A stretch of 64,000 bases of DNA from Proteromonas lacertae (taxonomy: Eukaryota; Sar; Bigyra; Opalinata; Proteromonadidae): contig NGBS01000600.1 in the NCBI GenBank assembly GCA_002245135.1, positions 1 to 64,000 on the forward strand. Reading direction: 5' to 3'. The translations under genes and the position numbers were made by a program. Positions 1 through 13,967 of the stretch are shown piece after piece (position 1 is the first letter of the stretch; every line of letters starts with the position of its first letter). The notes under the pieces are model-generated. The model saw only the letters and a list, made by a program, of their open reading frames with translations, searched no databases and was not told the DNA's origin.

Positions 1-387
1 GAAAGATTTCATCAAATAGCAGCATCAACAGTTTCTGGAACTTCTAGAAGGGGAGGTAGAGGTAGAGGTGGTAGAGGAGGAAGAGGTGGTATGAACAGAC
101 CATCAAGAACAGTATCAGTAAGAGGAAGGAATCAGAATAGAGGAAGAGGTGGTAGAGGAGGACGTGGTGGTAGAGGTGGTAAGAGAGGTACAGGAGCACC
201 TAAAGCTGATAGATTAGACGCTGAATTAGATAATTATTGGTATGAAGCAGGTAAAGGCCCAGATCCAAAGCAAAAGAAATTAGATAGAGAAATGGATAGT
301 TATTGGAAGAATAAAGAAAATAAAATGGAAGAAGATAGTAATACTGCAACAACAACAACTTCAGCTGGAGCTAATTCAACTGCATAA
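1..387 (+). CDS. Aly/REF-type mRNA export factor, C-terminal fragment (5' end outside window)
   Basis: The reading frame is open from base 1, so the gene begins upstream of the window. The visible 128 residues are an RGG-rich stretch (many RGG, GRGGR repeats, residues about 15-60) followed by two copies of the FoP-type motif: 'RLDAELDNYW' and 'KLDREMDSYW'. This arrangement is the C-terminal 'FoP duplication' found in Aly/REF (THO4/Yra1) and CHTOP. In those proteins it binds RNA and the helicase UAP56, coupling transcription and splicing to mRNA export in the nucleus. The N-terminal RRM that would separate Aly/REF from CHTOP lies outside the window. The Met at 91 is internal and should not be taken as the start. 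The gene ends at TAA 385-387 and is convergent with the next gene. Confidence 0.7.
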   Translation, partial: ERFHQIAASTVSGTSRRGGRGRGGRGGRGGMNRPSRTVSVRGRNQNRGRGGRGGRGGRGGKRGTGAPKADRLDAELDNYWYEAGKGPDPKQKKLDREMDSYWKNKENKMEEDSNTATTTTSAGANSTA

Positions 388-552
388 ATGGGAAATATTA
401 TTAAAGAGAGTGACATAATAATAATAATTCTTTTAAGAATATTGTTTTTCTATTACGTTTTTGAATTATTTGAATGAATTGATTAAAGAAATAAAAACAA
501 TCACATCAATTAAATACTTGAAAAAATAAATAAAAATGAAAAAATAATCTCA

Positions 553-2434
553 CTAAATCTTTATTCTCTTCTTCAAATCTTCAATTTCTTGTTTCAATTT
601 CACATTCTCTTGTTCACTCTGTTGGAACATGTTTTGCAAAGTATCAATCTCCATCTTCGCTCTTTTCAATTCTTTCACCATATCCAATTGGTCTTTTTTC
701 ATCTTTTCCTCTTTCAGATAGTTGTTCATTTGATTTACCTTCTTTCAATTGATTTTCTAAATTTCTTTTTCTTTCTTAGCAGTATCACATTCTATTCCAT
801 TTCATTCAATTTTGATTTTACTAATTTCAATTGATCTCTTGTCATTGATTCTGTCATATGCAAATTTCTCATATTTATCTTCTAAAATAGCTTTTTGTTC
901 TTTCAATTCATTTATTTCATCTTTTAACTATACATAAAATAAAATATAAAAAAAAATAAATAGTAAATATACTTGTTTCAGTGTAATATCAAATGAACTA
1001 TTTGCATTAATCGCTTCTTCTTCTAGCAGCCATTGCAGCTAACATCAATTTATCTTTTCTATTATGTTCTCCTTGAATTCTTTCATTCGTTTTCCTCACA
1101 GAATGGATAATATCTGTTAATAATCCAATTTCACTATTTAATTCTTCAATTTTCATATTCTTTTGATCTATTTCATCGCATGTCTTTTTGTATAAAGAAG
1201 ATACCAAATCAATATCCGTTACAAATCCTTTGATTTTTTCATCTAAATTATTCACATCATCAGTTATTGCCATTATTCTGTCATGGTATTCATCCATTTT
1301 TGCTGCATATTGTTTGGATATTCCATTCATTTCTGATGTTATATTTGCAAACTATAAAACAATGAAAAATAAAATTATAAAAAATATATATACTCGATGA
1401 TAATAATCATCATTTTCTGCCCTTAAATTTATATTCATTTCTCTCATTTCAACATAATCTTTCATCATCTTTTCCATCTCTCTTGTCACTATCTGTAATC
1501 TTACACTATCTCTTCCATTTCCTTCAGCTTCTCTTCCAAATTGTTCTACTAAATCTTTTAAACAGATTTTCTCATTATACACTTCTTCCATTTCTTCCAT
1601 TTTCTTTTTCATTTCATTTTTTTCTTTTGTTAATTTCTTTGACGATTTCTGCTGCTTGAATTTCTCTCAATGTAAATGTTGATTCAAATGCTAATGTTAA
1701 ATCATCTAAAAAGCTCAATATTTGAAACTAAATAAAAATAAAAAAAACTATATAAATATATATACTAATATTCTTATAGAAGGTGTTCTTATCTTTCCTA
1801 ATGTATCTGAGACTAGAACAGATCGTGTTAAATCACTATCTACACCTAATCCTCGATAATAATTTAAAATTCTATCTAAAATATGTAAACTAAATTCATT
1901 GATCATAGAATGTTCTAAATCTACTAATTGTATGATTTCCTTGGGAGTTAAAAGAGATGTATTCTTTAATGAATATTTTTGTAACTGATTCTCTAAATTC
2001 TTTCTCATTACTTCCCATTTTGATTTCTTCTGTATGTTCATTGGTATTCCATCACTTGATAGTTTCATTTCATCATTTGAAGCACTAGTATCAAATATTG
2101 TGTACTTCACATCGAAAAAATGTCTTAAATCTGATTTTTCATTATCAATAAATGCTGTTACTTCCTATTACGCTTGTATATCATAAAAATATACATCTTG
2201 AACTCCCAGACCTTCATTTTCTTTTACAATTGATTGTAAGGCTGTTGTTTCTCTTATGATTTTACATTGAGCCAATTGATTACCGATATGAAGAGATAAA
2301 TTGTGCATCCCCTCTTTCCAATTATTCACAGCTTTTCTAGCACGAAAGGAAGATGGTCTTTGGAGATGTTGTGATAATTCTTCTCCACCTTTTATGTTAC
2401 TACTCATTTTCAAAAAAGAAACAGTTTTATTCAA
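553..2434 (-). CDS. Coiled-coil protein, multi-exon, with frame disruptions in the 3' half
   Basis: I do not recognise the family. Exons join across short introns. One is 30 nt (minus strand, near 2167-2196, GTATAT...TAATAG) and joins 'GLGVQD' to 'EVTAFIDNEK'. Others are near 1710-1770, 1350-1395 and 930-975. The N-terminal 200 residues are helical with few heptads, and the rest is charged coiled coil rich in Lys and Glu. The start could be the Met at 2434 or the Met at 2407 ('MSSNIKGGEE'). The frame is lost near 1010-1025 at a GAA repeat. Between about 730 and 870 the coiled-coil signal jumps between frames at least twice. It then resumes as 'EQENVKLKQEIEDLKKR' and stops at 553. The gene is either decaying or carries base-calling errors. 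BAR-domain or cytoskeletal linker roles are possible but unsupported. Confidence 0.55.
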
Positions 2435-2583
2435 AATACAATATCAAACAGATATCAAGCATATATATTAATTTCTTCAATAAATCTCTTAATAAACTGA
2501 TTTTACAACCTATATTATGTTATTTTCATATTAACAATACAAACAAAAATTGTCTTCAATATTCAATAATAATAGCGATATGC

Positions 2584-5500
2584 TTAAGCATATTCATTTT
2601 TGATTTGACATCCTTCTCCATAATAACCATCAAAACATTCACATGTTCCTGTCTTATAATCGCAAATACCTCTTCCACTACAATCTCTATATTCTGCATC
2701 TCCATTATTGGTTGATTGTTCAGGATCAACACCTGAAGGACATTCAATCAAACTGCAATCATATCCACGATGTCTTTTATCACATAAACAACCATATACT
2801 TTAGCATCAGTATTAACATTTCCATAACCATGATATTCTTTCAATTCATCATTCGATAATAATTCTTTCAATGGAACACATCTTCCATTTCCATTACAAT
2901 TATTTGGACAATCAATTCTTTGACAGGAACTACCAGTAAATCCATCATAACATTCACATTGTCCTGTTTCTCTATTGCATTGTCCTTGACTACTACATTC
3001 TTTTAGATTTGATTTTCTGGTTGTTATTAATACAACTGGATAAGTAATTGTTTCTGTTAATAATCTTTCACGAGGTTCTTTTACTTCTGGCAATACAATA
3101 GTTTCAATTGTTTTAATATAAATATATTTATCTTCATCTTTTCTTACACTTGCTACTGTTGCTATTTTATTAGTTATTGTTGCTGTTAATCCTCCATTCA
3201 CAGCTATTTCAATTATTACACCTGGAACAATCTTCATACTGAATAATTTACCTCCTTCATCATCAGATTCTTTTATTTTTAATTCCTTATTTTCTTTATA
3301 ATTCTCTAATAATGTTTTTGATTCTTTTATACTCAATGATATTTGTGGACCATTTTCAGTGACTTTACCTGAAGAACCAACATTATCATCTACAACATTA
3401 AAATACCATTCTCCATTCTCCATTTTGAAATATTTAGCTGCATCTAAATCTTCAATAGCTACTTCTTCTATACCAGCAGCATTACCTTCTGTATCTAGCT
3501 TTATTTTATTCATACAATAACATATATCACCATCTTTTACATTATTCACATCATTTTGATTGAATATAAACTTAACATCCTTATCCACTGCATGTAAATC
3601 CAATTCATATTCTGTAAGTTTATAATTATTATCATCACCTTCTGGATTATAACATAAAAACTTCATTTTAGTAATACTATGCGGTAATGCCATTGGCCAT
3701 ATTAGATTATTGAATGTAGTAGAATAATTACCCCAAATAATCACTTTCTCTTTGTTATTATTTATTTCCTTTGTTTCTACAATGGAAGTTGTATAAAGTG
3801 ATAAATCATTTCTTTTGAATATCACATTACAGGATAATATATCACCATTTGCTTTTGATACATCAAATAAATATTTCAAATACATGCTTTCATTCTTTTT
3901 ATTATAACTTGTAACATCAACCATTCCTTTACTACTTTTATTAAGATTTAAACAAGATAATAAACCTCCTTCTCTATTCAAATTCAATTCTGAAATGAAT
4001 GGAATATCACTTGGAGTATATGGATCAACTACAGGAATTTCTATATCAATTGTTATTTTCACAATTGGATTAGTAAGTTTAGCTTCTAACAGTCTTTCTT
4101 TGTTTTGTATCTCATATGATGATATATCAATTTCTGGTTTTGTTTTTACTACAATATAATTTGATTCTGTTCTTATCACTGAAACAATCTTTGTAGTTAT
4201 TTCCTTCAATTTACTTGCACCATCATATAATTCAACTTTCATCCATTTATCCTTTTCTACTGAATTTGAAACAGTTTCTCTATTCTGCTCAGGTAATGGA
4301 ACTGGGAAATATTTTGGTGATGATGGAGTTGGATTTGGTTTTCCTGATTCATCATCTCCTTTCACTTGTATTTCTTTCATTTCAGCAAATATTGATTTAC
4401 CAACAGTAAGGACTGGATTTGTTATGGTAATTTCTTCTTTGGTATTTGAATCAACTTTTGTACTTGTTGTTGTTGATAAATCAACAGTATCTTCATGTAT
4501 TTCTTTATATATTATTTCATCTTTTTCATTCTTTACAAAGAATGTTGATGCTTCAGATTTTTCAATAGATACATAAGTTCCATCAGCTTTGGCTGTAATA
4601 TGACATACATCCTTCTCTTTAATTATATCATTATTAATGAATGTAAATACCGCATGTTCTTCATTCTCAATAGACACTGTTACATCATAAGTTGCAATTT
4701 TAATCTCAACATTACTCTTCTTATCTGCTAGTGGTGTATAACATGAGATTGTAATTTTCTTATCTTTTAATCCCATTAATTCAACAGCTTTACCATAATA
4801 TTCCCATTTTATATAATATTCTGTATTTTCACCTTTTTTTACTATTGATTCAGTGAATGTAGATAAATCACTTCTTTTGGATGAAGTTTTATATGTATAA
4901 ACAGCATAATCAAAATTATTATAAAAATCTTGATTTTTTTGTTTAGTATTTCCTTCTATTTCTTCGTTGAAACTGTATTGAATAAAACTCACTTGTGGAT
5001 AAGTTGTTTTATAAGATAAAACATTTCCAGTACCAATTGTTTCTTTCTTATTATTCAATATAGCAACATTACCACCTTCAGTAGATAAATCAAGTTTTAA
5101 TAAATAATGTTTGCATATTTTTGTTTCTGGATTACAGTCTGAATTTGGTAAAACTGTATGATTCAATATAATAGCATCATCATTAATTCCATATAAACTT
5201 TGATATTCTTTTCTAAGAGGTAAAAATGGTGGATATATTGTCAAATTATATACTGATGTATTGCTTGTTGAATCAACTGTTTGAATTTGAGTAATTTCTT
5301 TATATATAACTTTTGCAGTATCTAATTTGTCTTTGTCTGGCAAACTCAATGTAATTTCCATTACATTATGTTCTTTAACAACTTTAGCTAATTCAGCATC
5401 AGCAGTTTGATTTGTCGGTTTTAATAACAAATAATGAGAATTATTATAATAATCATCAATTGTTTGATTAATTCTATTATTTGAAAAAACAACAGTATAA

Positions 5501-8500
5501 TTAGTATATATTATTGGATCATTACCTGGTAATTGGATATAATCACTTTCAATTCTATTCAAGTAAATATCTTTAACATAATATTTCTTTCGTATTGTAT
5601 CATAATAGAATGTAGAACAAATATCACATTGAGTTTTTTCTTCAACAACTGGATTTTTAGTGTCTAGTTTTATTGATTCTCCTTTACGTGTTGCTAATAA
5701 ATAACAAATATCACCCTCCTTCAATGTATCTTTATCTGTTATTTTAATAATTAAATCTTTAGCTGTTGGATTTTTATTATCAGTAAATGAAACTGTTTCA
5801 TGAGTAATTGTTGTTTCATATTCAGTCAAATGCCCATAATAATCACTTGTATTTTTATGATAACATCTTAATTTCAAATCTGCTTTATCAGATGAATAAC
5901 CCCAACCATTTGCATAAACAATTTCACTAAAACCTTTCCAAGTAAACTTTTTACCTTCAGCATCTTCTTTTGACAATGTCATATTAAAATAATCAGTCAA
6001 ATCTTTCTTAGCTGTATTATCATTTGGTCTACAATCAAAATCATATGGATATAAATCATTACAATCTTCAGAATATGCATTATCACATATTTTTTCACTA
6101 TCAAAACTCAAATATGTATAAACATTCATTTTTTCAACTGTTTTAATAATTCTACTATTTTCCACTATATGTTCATTATATCCCCAAAAAGTTGCATTTA
6201 CTTCATTTTTATTACTTACACAGTTCATAATACTTTTAATCGTTCCATCTTTTACTTCATGTTGTAATGGAATTCTGTATATTTTAATACCATTATTACT
6301 TTCTATTGGTGTTAATTTAGGAGCAGGGTATATAGTCATTTTTATTTTCAACACGTTTTCATCTTCTGCAATCTCTAACATTCTATAATTCATTTTACTA
6401 AAATTAAATTCTTTTCTTAAAGTAACATAAGTTCTACTATTCTTTTCTTTCACTTCATATATCATATGAGTATCAGAATCAGTAAAATCACCTTCTCCAT
6501 AACCCAATATTTCAATTTTTACTGATGCACTCTTTCTAATAAAATTAGAATAAACACTACTGGCACTATTGCCATCACCATCAGTACTTCTACATCCAAT
6601 TGGAATCTCTAATTCACCAGAATGACTGTTCATATCACTTTTACTTGTGTCTAGATAATGATTGATTATTAATCTACTTAATGTTGCTTCTATTGTTAAT
6701 TCATATGTTTTCTTCTTACTATCACTTGGATCTTCTTTACCATTTACTACTTCACACAACATTTTTGGGCTTTCATAAAACCATTGACTTCTATCACCTA
6801 AATAATAGAAATTTGAACATTCATCACAACCATCTTGTGATTGACACTTAGTAGAATCACATAAAGAAGGTGAAGGAGGCGTTAAAGTAATTGTGTTACC
6901 ATTGTTTTTTGCCATTAACATACATTTATCTCCATCAGCTAAATGTGTTTTATCTGTTAAAGTAAATTCAACATTTTCACCTATTTTTACTGTTACTGTT
7001 TTATCATATAGGAAATGTTCTTTATTAGTAACAGGATGATAACATTTTATACTCTTTTTACCTCCAGATAATCCAATTGCAGTTAATATCTCACCATAAT
7101 TTGTCCATTTATTAATTTCTAATTTATTGTTTATTACCAATTCTTTATAGCCAGTAAAATCTTTCTTTGTATTAGTCATTTTTTCATTATTATAATCAAA
7201 ATCTAATGGATATTTTCCATCACAATCTGAATTTACTGTTATTTTACCACTATTATCTGTTGTATATGGATCTTTGCATATATCAGTTATTTCTTTATCA
7301 TAACTCATAAAACTAATTGTATTTTTCTTATCATATCCTAAAAAGTAACTGTTTTTACCAGTTAATCCATTTGTCTCATCATTCTTTTTACTTGTAAATG
7401 GAATTACTCCATATACTACATTATCTTTTTGGAAATTATAATTATGTGGAACTTTGTATATCTTTACACCATCATCACTCTCTTTAACCACAATTAATGG
7501 AGCAGGTTTTATAATCATTCTCATTTTCAATTTCTTTTCTTCTGCTGATATTGCTAACATTCTATATTCAACGGGATTAAAGTTGAATTCTTCTCTGAAT
7601 GTTACATATTTTCTATTAGCAACAACTTCATCACCTTTTACTGACCAAATCATATGTTCAGTTTTATCAGTAAAATCTTTACTACCATAACCTAATATTT
7701 CTACTTTTATTGTACCACTCTTTCTTAATATTCCAATCATTGCATTTTCTTTTTCTGAACTGCTACTACACCCTTGAGGTATTTCTAATTCACCAGTATG
7801 ACTGTTCATATCACTTTTACTTGTGTCTAGATAATGATTGATTATTAATCTACTTAATGATGCTTCCATTGTTACTTCATATGTTTTCTTCTCACTATCA
7901 CTCGGATCTTCTTTACTATCATCTATCTCGCATATCATTGTCGGTTCCTTATAAAACCATTGACTTCGATCAGTAATGTAATAGAAATTAGCACATTCAT
8001 CACAAGCATTTTTATTTGATTTGCATGGAGAAGAATCAGTACAACCACTGGGAGGTGTTAATGTAATTGCACTTCCATCTTTCTTTAACAACATAAAACA
8101 TTTATCTCCATCAGCTAAATGAGTTTTATCTTCTCCTAAAACAAATTCTACATCAGTACCTATTGTTACTGTTACTGTTTTATCATACAAGAAATGTTCT
8201 ACATTCTTCTCAGGATGATAACATTTTATCTTTATTTCATTATAACTATCTTTATTAAATCCATTTGCTTTTACTATTTCACCAAAATTTGTCCATTTAT
8301 TAATTGTAACTGTTTCACCACTTTTGGTTACAACCATCTCTTTATAGCCAGTAAAATCAGTTGATCCACTACTATCTACTTCTAATTCACATTCGAAATC
8401 AGTTGGATATTTATCTACACAATCATTGGCATATGCATTACCACATATTTCATTATCATAACTTATATAACTGATTGTATCAGCTGCTTTATAGCCCCAA

Positions 8501-11500
8501 AATGAACCTGTCACTGTATTACTTCCACTTGTACAAGATATTTTACCACCTATAAAATTTGTTAAATCGGAATATTGTCTGTTCACTTTGTATAATTTCA
8601 TATTATTGTCACTTTCAATTGCAGTTAAAATAGGAGCTTTTATTAAGCTCATCTTCATTGTTAAGCTTTCTTCAGCTAACATTCGTAACATTCGATATTT
8701 TACTGAATCAAAAACAAATTCTTCTCTGAATGTAGCATATTTTCTTCCATTTTCTGTTTTTACTTCAAATATCATATGACTATTAGCATCATTAAAAACA
8801 TTACTCAGTCCATCTAATTTGATTTTTATTAATGCACTTTTTCTTATAAATTGAGTATATTCAGTAGATCCTGTACATCCTTGAGGAATTTCTAATTCGC
8901 CACTATGACTATTAGCACCTGTACTTGTCTTTATATAATGATTGATTATTAATCGACTTAATGAGGCATCTATTGATAATTCATAATCATTAGCTGATGT
9001 TTCTGTTGATATACATGACATTGTTGGTTCTTTATAAAACCATTGACTTCGATCAGTAATGTAATAGAAATTAGCACATTCATCACAAGCATTTTTATTT
9101 GATTTGCATGGAGAAGAATCAGTACAACCACTGGGAGGTGTTAATGTAATTGCACTTCCATCTTTCTTTAACAACATAAAACATTTATCTCCATCAGCTA
9201 AATGAGTTTTATCTTCTCCTAAAACAAATTCTACATCAGTACCTATTGTTACTGTTACTGTTTTATCATACAAGAAATGTTCTACATTCTTCTCAGGATG
9301 ATAACATTTTATCTTTATTTCATTATAACTATCTTTATTAAATCCATTTGCTTTTACTATTTCACCAAAATTTGTCCATTTATTAATTGTAACTGTTTCA
9401 CCACTTTTGGTTACAACCATCTCTTTATAGCCAGTAAAATCAGTTGATCCACTACTATCTACTTCTAATTCACATTCGAAATCAGTTGGATATTTATCTA
9501 CACAATCATTGGCATATGCATTACCACATATTTCATTATCATAACTTATATAACTGATTGTATCAGCTGCTTTATAGCCCCAAAATGAACCTGTCACTGT
9601 ATTACTTCCACTTGTACAAGATATTTTACCACCTATAAAATTTGTTAAATCGGAATATTGTCTGTTCACTTTGTATAATTTCATATTATTGTCACTTTCA
9701 ATTGCAGTTAAAATAGGAGCTTTTATTAAGCTCATCTTCATTGTTAAGCTTTCTTCAGCTAACATTCGTAACATTCGATATTTTACTGAATCAAAAACAA
9801 ATTCTTCTCTGAATGTAGCATATTTTCTTCCATTTTCTGTTTTTACTTCAAATATCATATGACTATTAGCATCATTAAAAACATTACTCAGTCCATCTAA
9901 TTTGATTTTTATTAATGCACTTTTTCTTATAAATTGAGTATATTCAGTAGATCCTGTACATCCTTGAGGAATTTCTAATTCGCCACTATGACTATTAGCA
10001 CCTGTACTTGTCTTTATATAATGATTGATTATTAATCGACTTAATGAGGCATCTATTGATAATTCATAATCATTAGCTGATGTTTCTGTTGATATACATG
10101 ACATTGTTGGTTCTTTATAAAACCATTGACTTCGATCAGTAATGTAATAGAAATTAGCACATTCATCACAAGCATTTTTATTTGATTTGCATGGAGAAGA
10201 ATCAGTACAACCACTGGGAGGTGTTAATGTAATTGCACTTCCATCTTTCTTTAACAACATAAAACATTTATCTCCATCAGCTAAATGAGTTTTATCTTCT
10301 CCTAAAACAAATTCTACATCAGTACCTATTGTTACTGTTACTGTTTTATCATACAAGAAATGTTCTACATTCTTCTCAGGATGATAACATTTTATCTTTA
10401 TTTCATTATAACTATCTTTATTAAATCCATTTGCTTTTACTATTTCACCAAAATTTGTCCATTTATTAATTGTAACTGTTTCACCACTTTTGGTTACAAC
10501 CATCTCTTTATAGCCAGTAAAATCAGTTGATCCACTACTATCTACTTCTAATTCACATTCGAAATCAGTTGGATATTTATCTACACAATCATTGGCATAT
10601 GCATTACCACATATTTCATTATCATAACTTATATAACTGATTGTATCAGCTGCTTTATAGCCCCAAAATGAACCTGTCACTGTATTACTTCCACTTGTAC
10701 AAGATATTTTACCACCTATAAAATTTGTTAAATCGGAATATTGTCTGTTCACTTTGTATAATTTCATATTATTGTCACTTTCAATTGCAGTTAAAATAGG
10801 AGCTTTTATTAAGCTCATCTTCATTGTTAAGCTTTCTTCAGCTAACATTCGTAACATTCGATATTTTACTGAATCAAAAACAAATTCTTCTCTGAATGTA
10901 GCATATTTTCTTCCATTTTCTGTTTTTACTTCAAATATCATATGACTATTAGCATCATTAAAAACATTACTCAGTCCATCTAATTTGATTTTTATTAATG
11001 CACTTTTTCTTATAAATTGAGTATATTCAGTAGATCCTGTACATCCTTGAGGAATTTCTAATTCGCCACTATGACTATTAGCACCTGTACTTGTCTTTAT
11101 ATAATGATTGATTATTAATCGACTTAATGAGGCATCTATTGATAATTCATAATCATTAGCTGATGTTTCTGTTGATATACATGACATTGTTGGTTCTTTA
11201 TAAAACCATTGACTTCGATCAGTAATGTAATAGAAATTAGCACATTCATCGCAAACATCATTTGATTTACATGGAGATGAATCAGTACAAGATCCAGAAG
11301 GAGTAGCTAATTCAATTGCACTTCCATCTTTCTTTAACAACATAAAACATTTATCTCCATCAGCTAAATGAGTTTTATCTTCTCCTAAAACAAATTCTAC
11401 ATCAGTACCTATTGTTACTGTTACTGTATAATCATATAAGAAATTTTCTACATTCTTCTCAGGATGATAACATTTTATCTTTATTTCATTATAACTATCT

Positions 11501-13201
11501 TTATTAAATCCATTTGCTTTTACTATTTCACCAAAATTTGTCCATTTATTAATTGTAACTGTTTCACCACTTTTGGTTACAACCATCTCTTTATAGCCAG
11601 TAAAATCAGTTGATCCACTACTTGCTTCTAATGTACAATCTAAATCAGTTGGGAAGAATTTACCACTGTCACAATTATTTGGATTAGTACAAATCTTACT
11701 TTCATCTTCATAACTTATATAACTGATTGTATTAGCTGAATCATATCCCCAAAATGAACCTTTTATTTCATTTGCATTACCTCCACTTCTACAAGATATT
11801 TTACCACCAATATAATTTGTTAAATCAGAATATTGTCTATTCACCTTGTATAAGTTAATATTATTACTTACAATTGCAGTTAAAGATTCTAATTCTGCTA
11901 TTTGAATAGTTACACCATCAGATGGAGCAGTTATACTTTTATCAAGCGCAAAATCAGTTCCATCAAATGATTGAACTACAAACGATTTATCTCCAATTGT
12001 AACTTGTGTTGTAATATGAATAATCTTTTTCATATTATTATAAACATTAGCAGCACCATAACATGTTGAAGGTAATGTAATTGTTTTATCAGGCTTAAAT
12101 ACAGTTGAAACTATATCTTTTCCAATGACTAGAGAATAATCTGTTGCAAATTTTACTTCACATATTTTATCTTTTAAATACCATTTATTACCATAATAAA
12201 CATAATTGCCACAATAATCACAACCAGATCCATCAGTACCTTCAGTTGGTGTAGTTGGTGTATTTGATACGATTGTAGATCCTTCCAATTTACCCATTAA
12301 ATGACAAACAGCTGCAGCAGGTAAATTTCCATCATCTTTTGGAGTTATAGTTAAATCATTTATACTACCATCTGAATTTTGAGTAGATGTAATTGTTGCT
12401 GTTGTTTGTACAATTTCGCCAGTATTACTCTCACACCAAAATGGTAAATCACCTGAAGGTAATGCAATTGATACTCCTTCTAATATTGAACCATATCCTT
12501 CCCAAGTAATTGGATCAATAGGTGTATTTGCTAATGTAATTGTTTTGAAGTTGCTAAAATCTGTTCTTTCATTGCTAGCTGTGCAAGTATATGATGTAAA
12601 ATCTGTTGTAACGCTGTTAGGATCAGTATACTCAATATAGGCAACATCTTTATATTTCATCCAAACTTTCAATTTCACAGAATTAGTAGACTCAGTACAA
12701 GTTAATTCACAACTTAAAACACCATTACCACAATCAATTTTTGAATATGAAGAACCTGATAATGTTGATAGCTTGTAAACTTCTTTACTTGTTGCACCTA
12801 CAGTAACTGTGATTTTATCAGTTGGTTCAGCCAACAGCCTGTTGTTAATTGGAACAAATGCATCTAGAAGCAGTCTACCTGGAGGATCACCACCTTCATC
12901 AGTGGACATCATCACGCTGCTTTCACCATCCGTGTAAATAAATGGATTTCCTACAGGACATAACACTAATCAAATTATAAGTAATAGTTTATGTAATAAA
13001 ATATATACATTCAGAACAGTCAGCACCTCCATATCCAAATATTTCATTTTGGCCATCTCTAATCTGTGTCACATCTTGTTGATAACATTGACACACTCCG
13101 TTTTTGCTGCAAATTCCGTGGCTGTTGCAGTTATTTGGACATATTCCAAATATCACCTGAACAAGCAGTGTAGAGACATAGAAGACTAAGAATAAAGCCA
13201 T
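2584..13201 (-). CDS. Giant secreted EGF-like, tandem-module protein (about 3,524 aa)
   Basis: There are two exons: 13201-13009 and 12965-2584, separated by a 43-nt intron (13008-12966) in phase 1. Exon 1 gives a hydrophobic signal peptide (about residues 1-19, 'MALFLVFYVSTLLVQVIFG') and a first EGF-like segment with six or more Cys. The splice joins 'GADCSE' to 'LLCPVG', a Cys-Pro motif seen in EGF/teneurin-like protist proteins. The body is about nine modules of roughly 360 aa. Seven of them carry a CDxC..(F/Y)YY motif near their end and 'DGDKC' and 'KCYHP' motifs upstream; the last two lack the cysteines. The C-terminus has EGF motifs ('CNGNGRC', 'CSGRGICDYKTGTCEC') and no membrane segment or GPI tail. 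It is therefore probably a secreted matrix, cyst-wall or adhesion protein, but its function is unknown. Apart from the 43-nt intron the gene is intronless, unlike its neighbours. Confidence 0.85.
7949..11245 (-). repeat. Tandem direct repeat, period 1,083 bp, about three copies
   Basis: Within the giant gene the DNA repeats every 1,083 bp (361 codons, so frame is kept). Segments starting near 7949, 9032 and 10115 look identical wherever I compared them, and the identity runs a little into a fourth unit before diverging near 11245. A more distant copy continues to about 11850, and further diverged modules extend to both sides. Exact multiples of three and absent synonymous change point to recent unequal crossing-over or gene conversion. 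An assembly could also have the wrong copy number here. Confidence 0.9.
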
Positions 13202-13967
13202 AGAATAATTGAAAATTTCAAGAATTCACCAACGTATCTCAACTTATAGTCTTTATTTTAAAATATTTCAATAACTACTTTGAAAAATCACAAAATAACC
13301 ACATATATTGAGCCATGTATTTCTTTATTTTGTGTCTGAACAATAATATGGACATTTTATTATGATTTAATTAAATGACATTGTTTTATTCCTTTTGACA
13401 TTTATGCTCTAACCTATTACTAATATTGTATATAACGTTATTCTTAAGTTTAAATGCTCTAAAAAATGCTAGTTGATGAGATATTTAAGAAATGATTATA
13501 TTTTTGATATAATTTTCGCACCCTAAATTTTAAAAGTGTTTTATTGATGTGAATGATCACTTTATTGGACACTTGTATATCTAGATCAATAATTGCAGTT
13601 ATCATTTTACAATTGAGTTTTTAATTTATTTGAAACTATATGATTTATTCATTTCTCAATTGAAAACAACCTTATCATTCATCATTTTTAATATAAAATG
13701 CATAATGTATTTATTTTGAATGTTTATTGAGTTTTAAAATGCTGCAACACACACATAATGACCATCAAGTGTTTATCACTCTCAGTATACATAATTCAGA
13801 ATTGCAGTTCTTATTGGCATAGAATAATTAATGTATATAGGTGTTTTTAATCTTTTGTATCTTTTATTGAGTGATATTTTCTATATCTTGTTGAACACCT
13901 ATTATATACTAATAACACAAATATTCTATCAAAAATAATAATTTTAAGAATAAGTATTAAGCACTCT
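13202..13967. other. Intergenic, AT-rich (766 nt)
   Basis: This spacer lies between the 5' end of the giant EGF gene and the 3' end of CCT1, both on the minus strand. It must hold the promoter of the giant gene and the terminator of CCT1. I see no ORF, RNA gene or repeat in it. Confidence 0.5.

Noticed and set aside
8588-10945. Three identical plus-strand ORFs of 63 codons spaced 1,083 bp apart
   Set aside because: They are antisense shadows of the tandem modules of the giant minus-strand gene, with no start context or family match.
7949-11245. CRISPR-like or satellite array
   Set aside because: The repeat is coding, 1,083 bp long, in frame and part of a larger protein.
13202-13967. tRNA or small RNA gene in the longest spacer
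   Set aside because: No cloverleaf-like stems or A/B-box pair could be found by eye on either strand.
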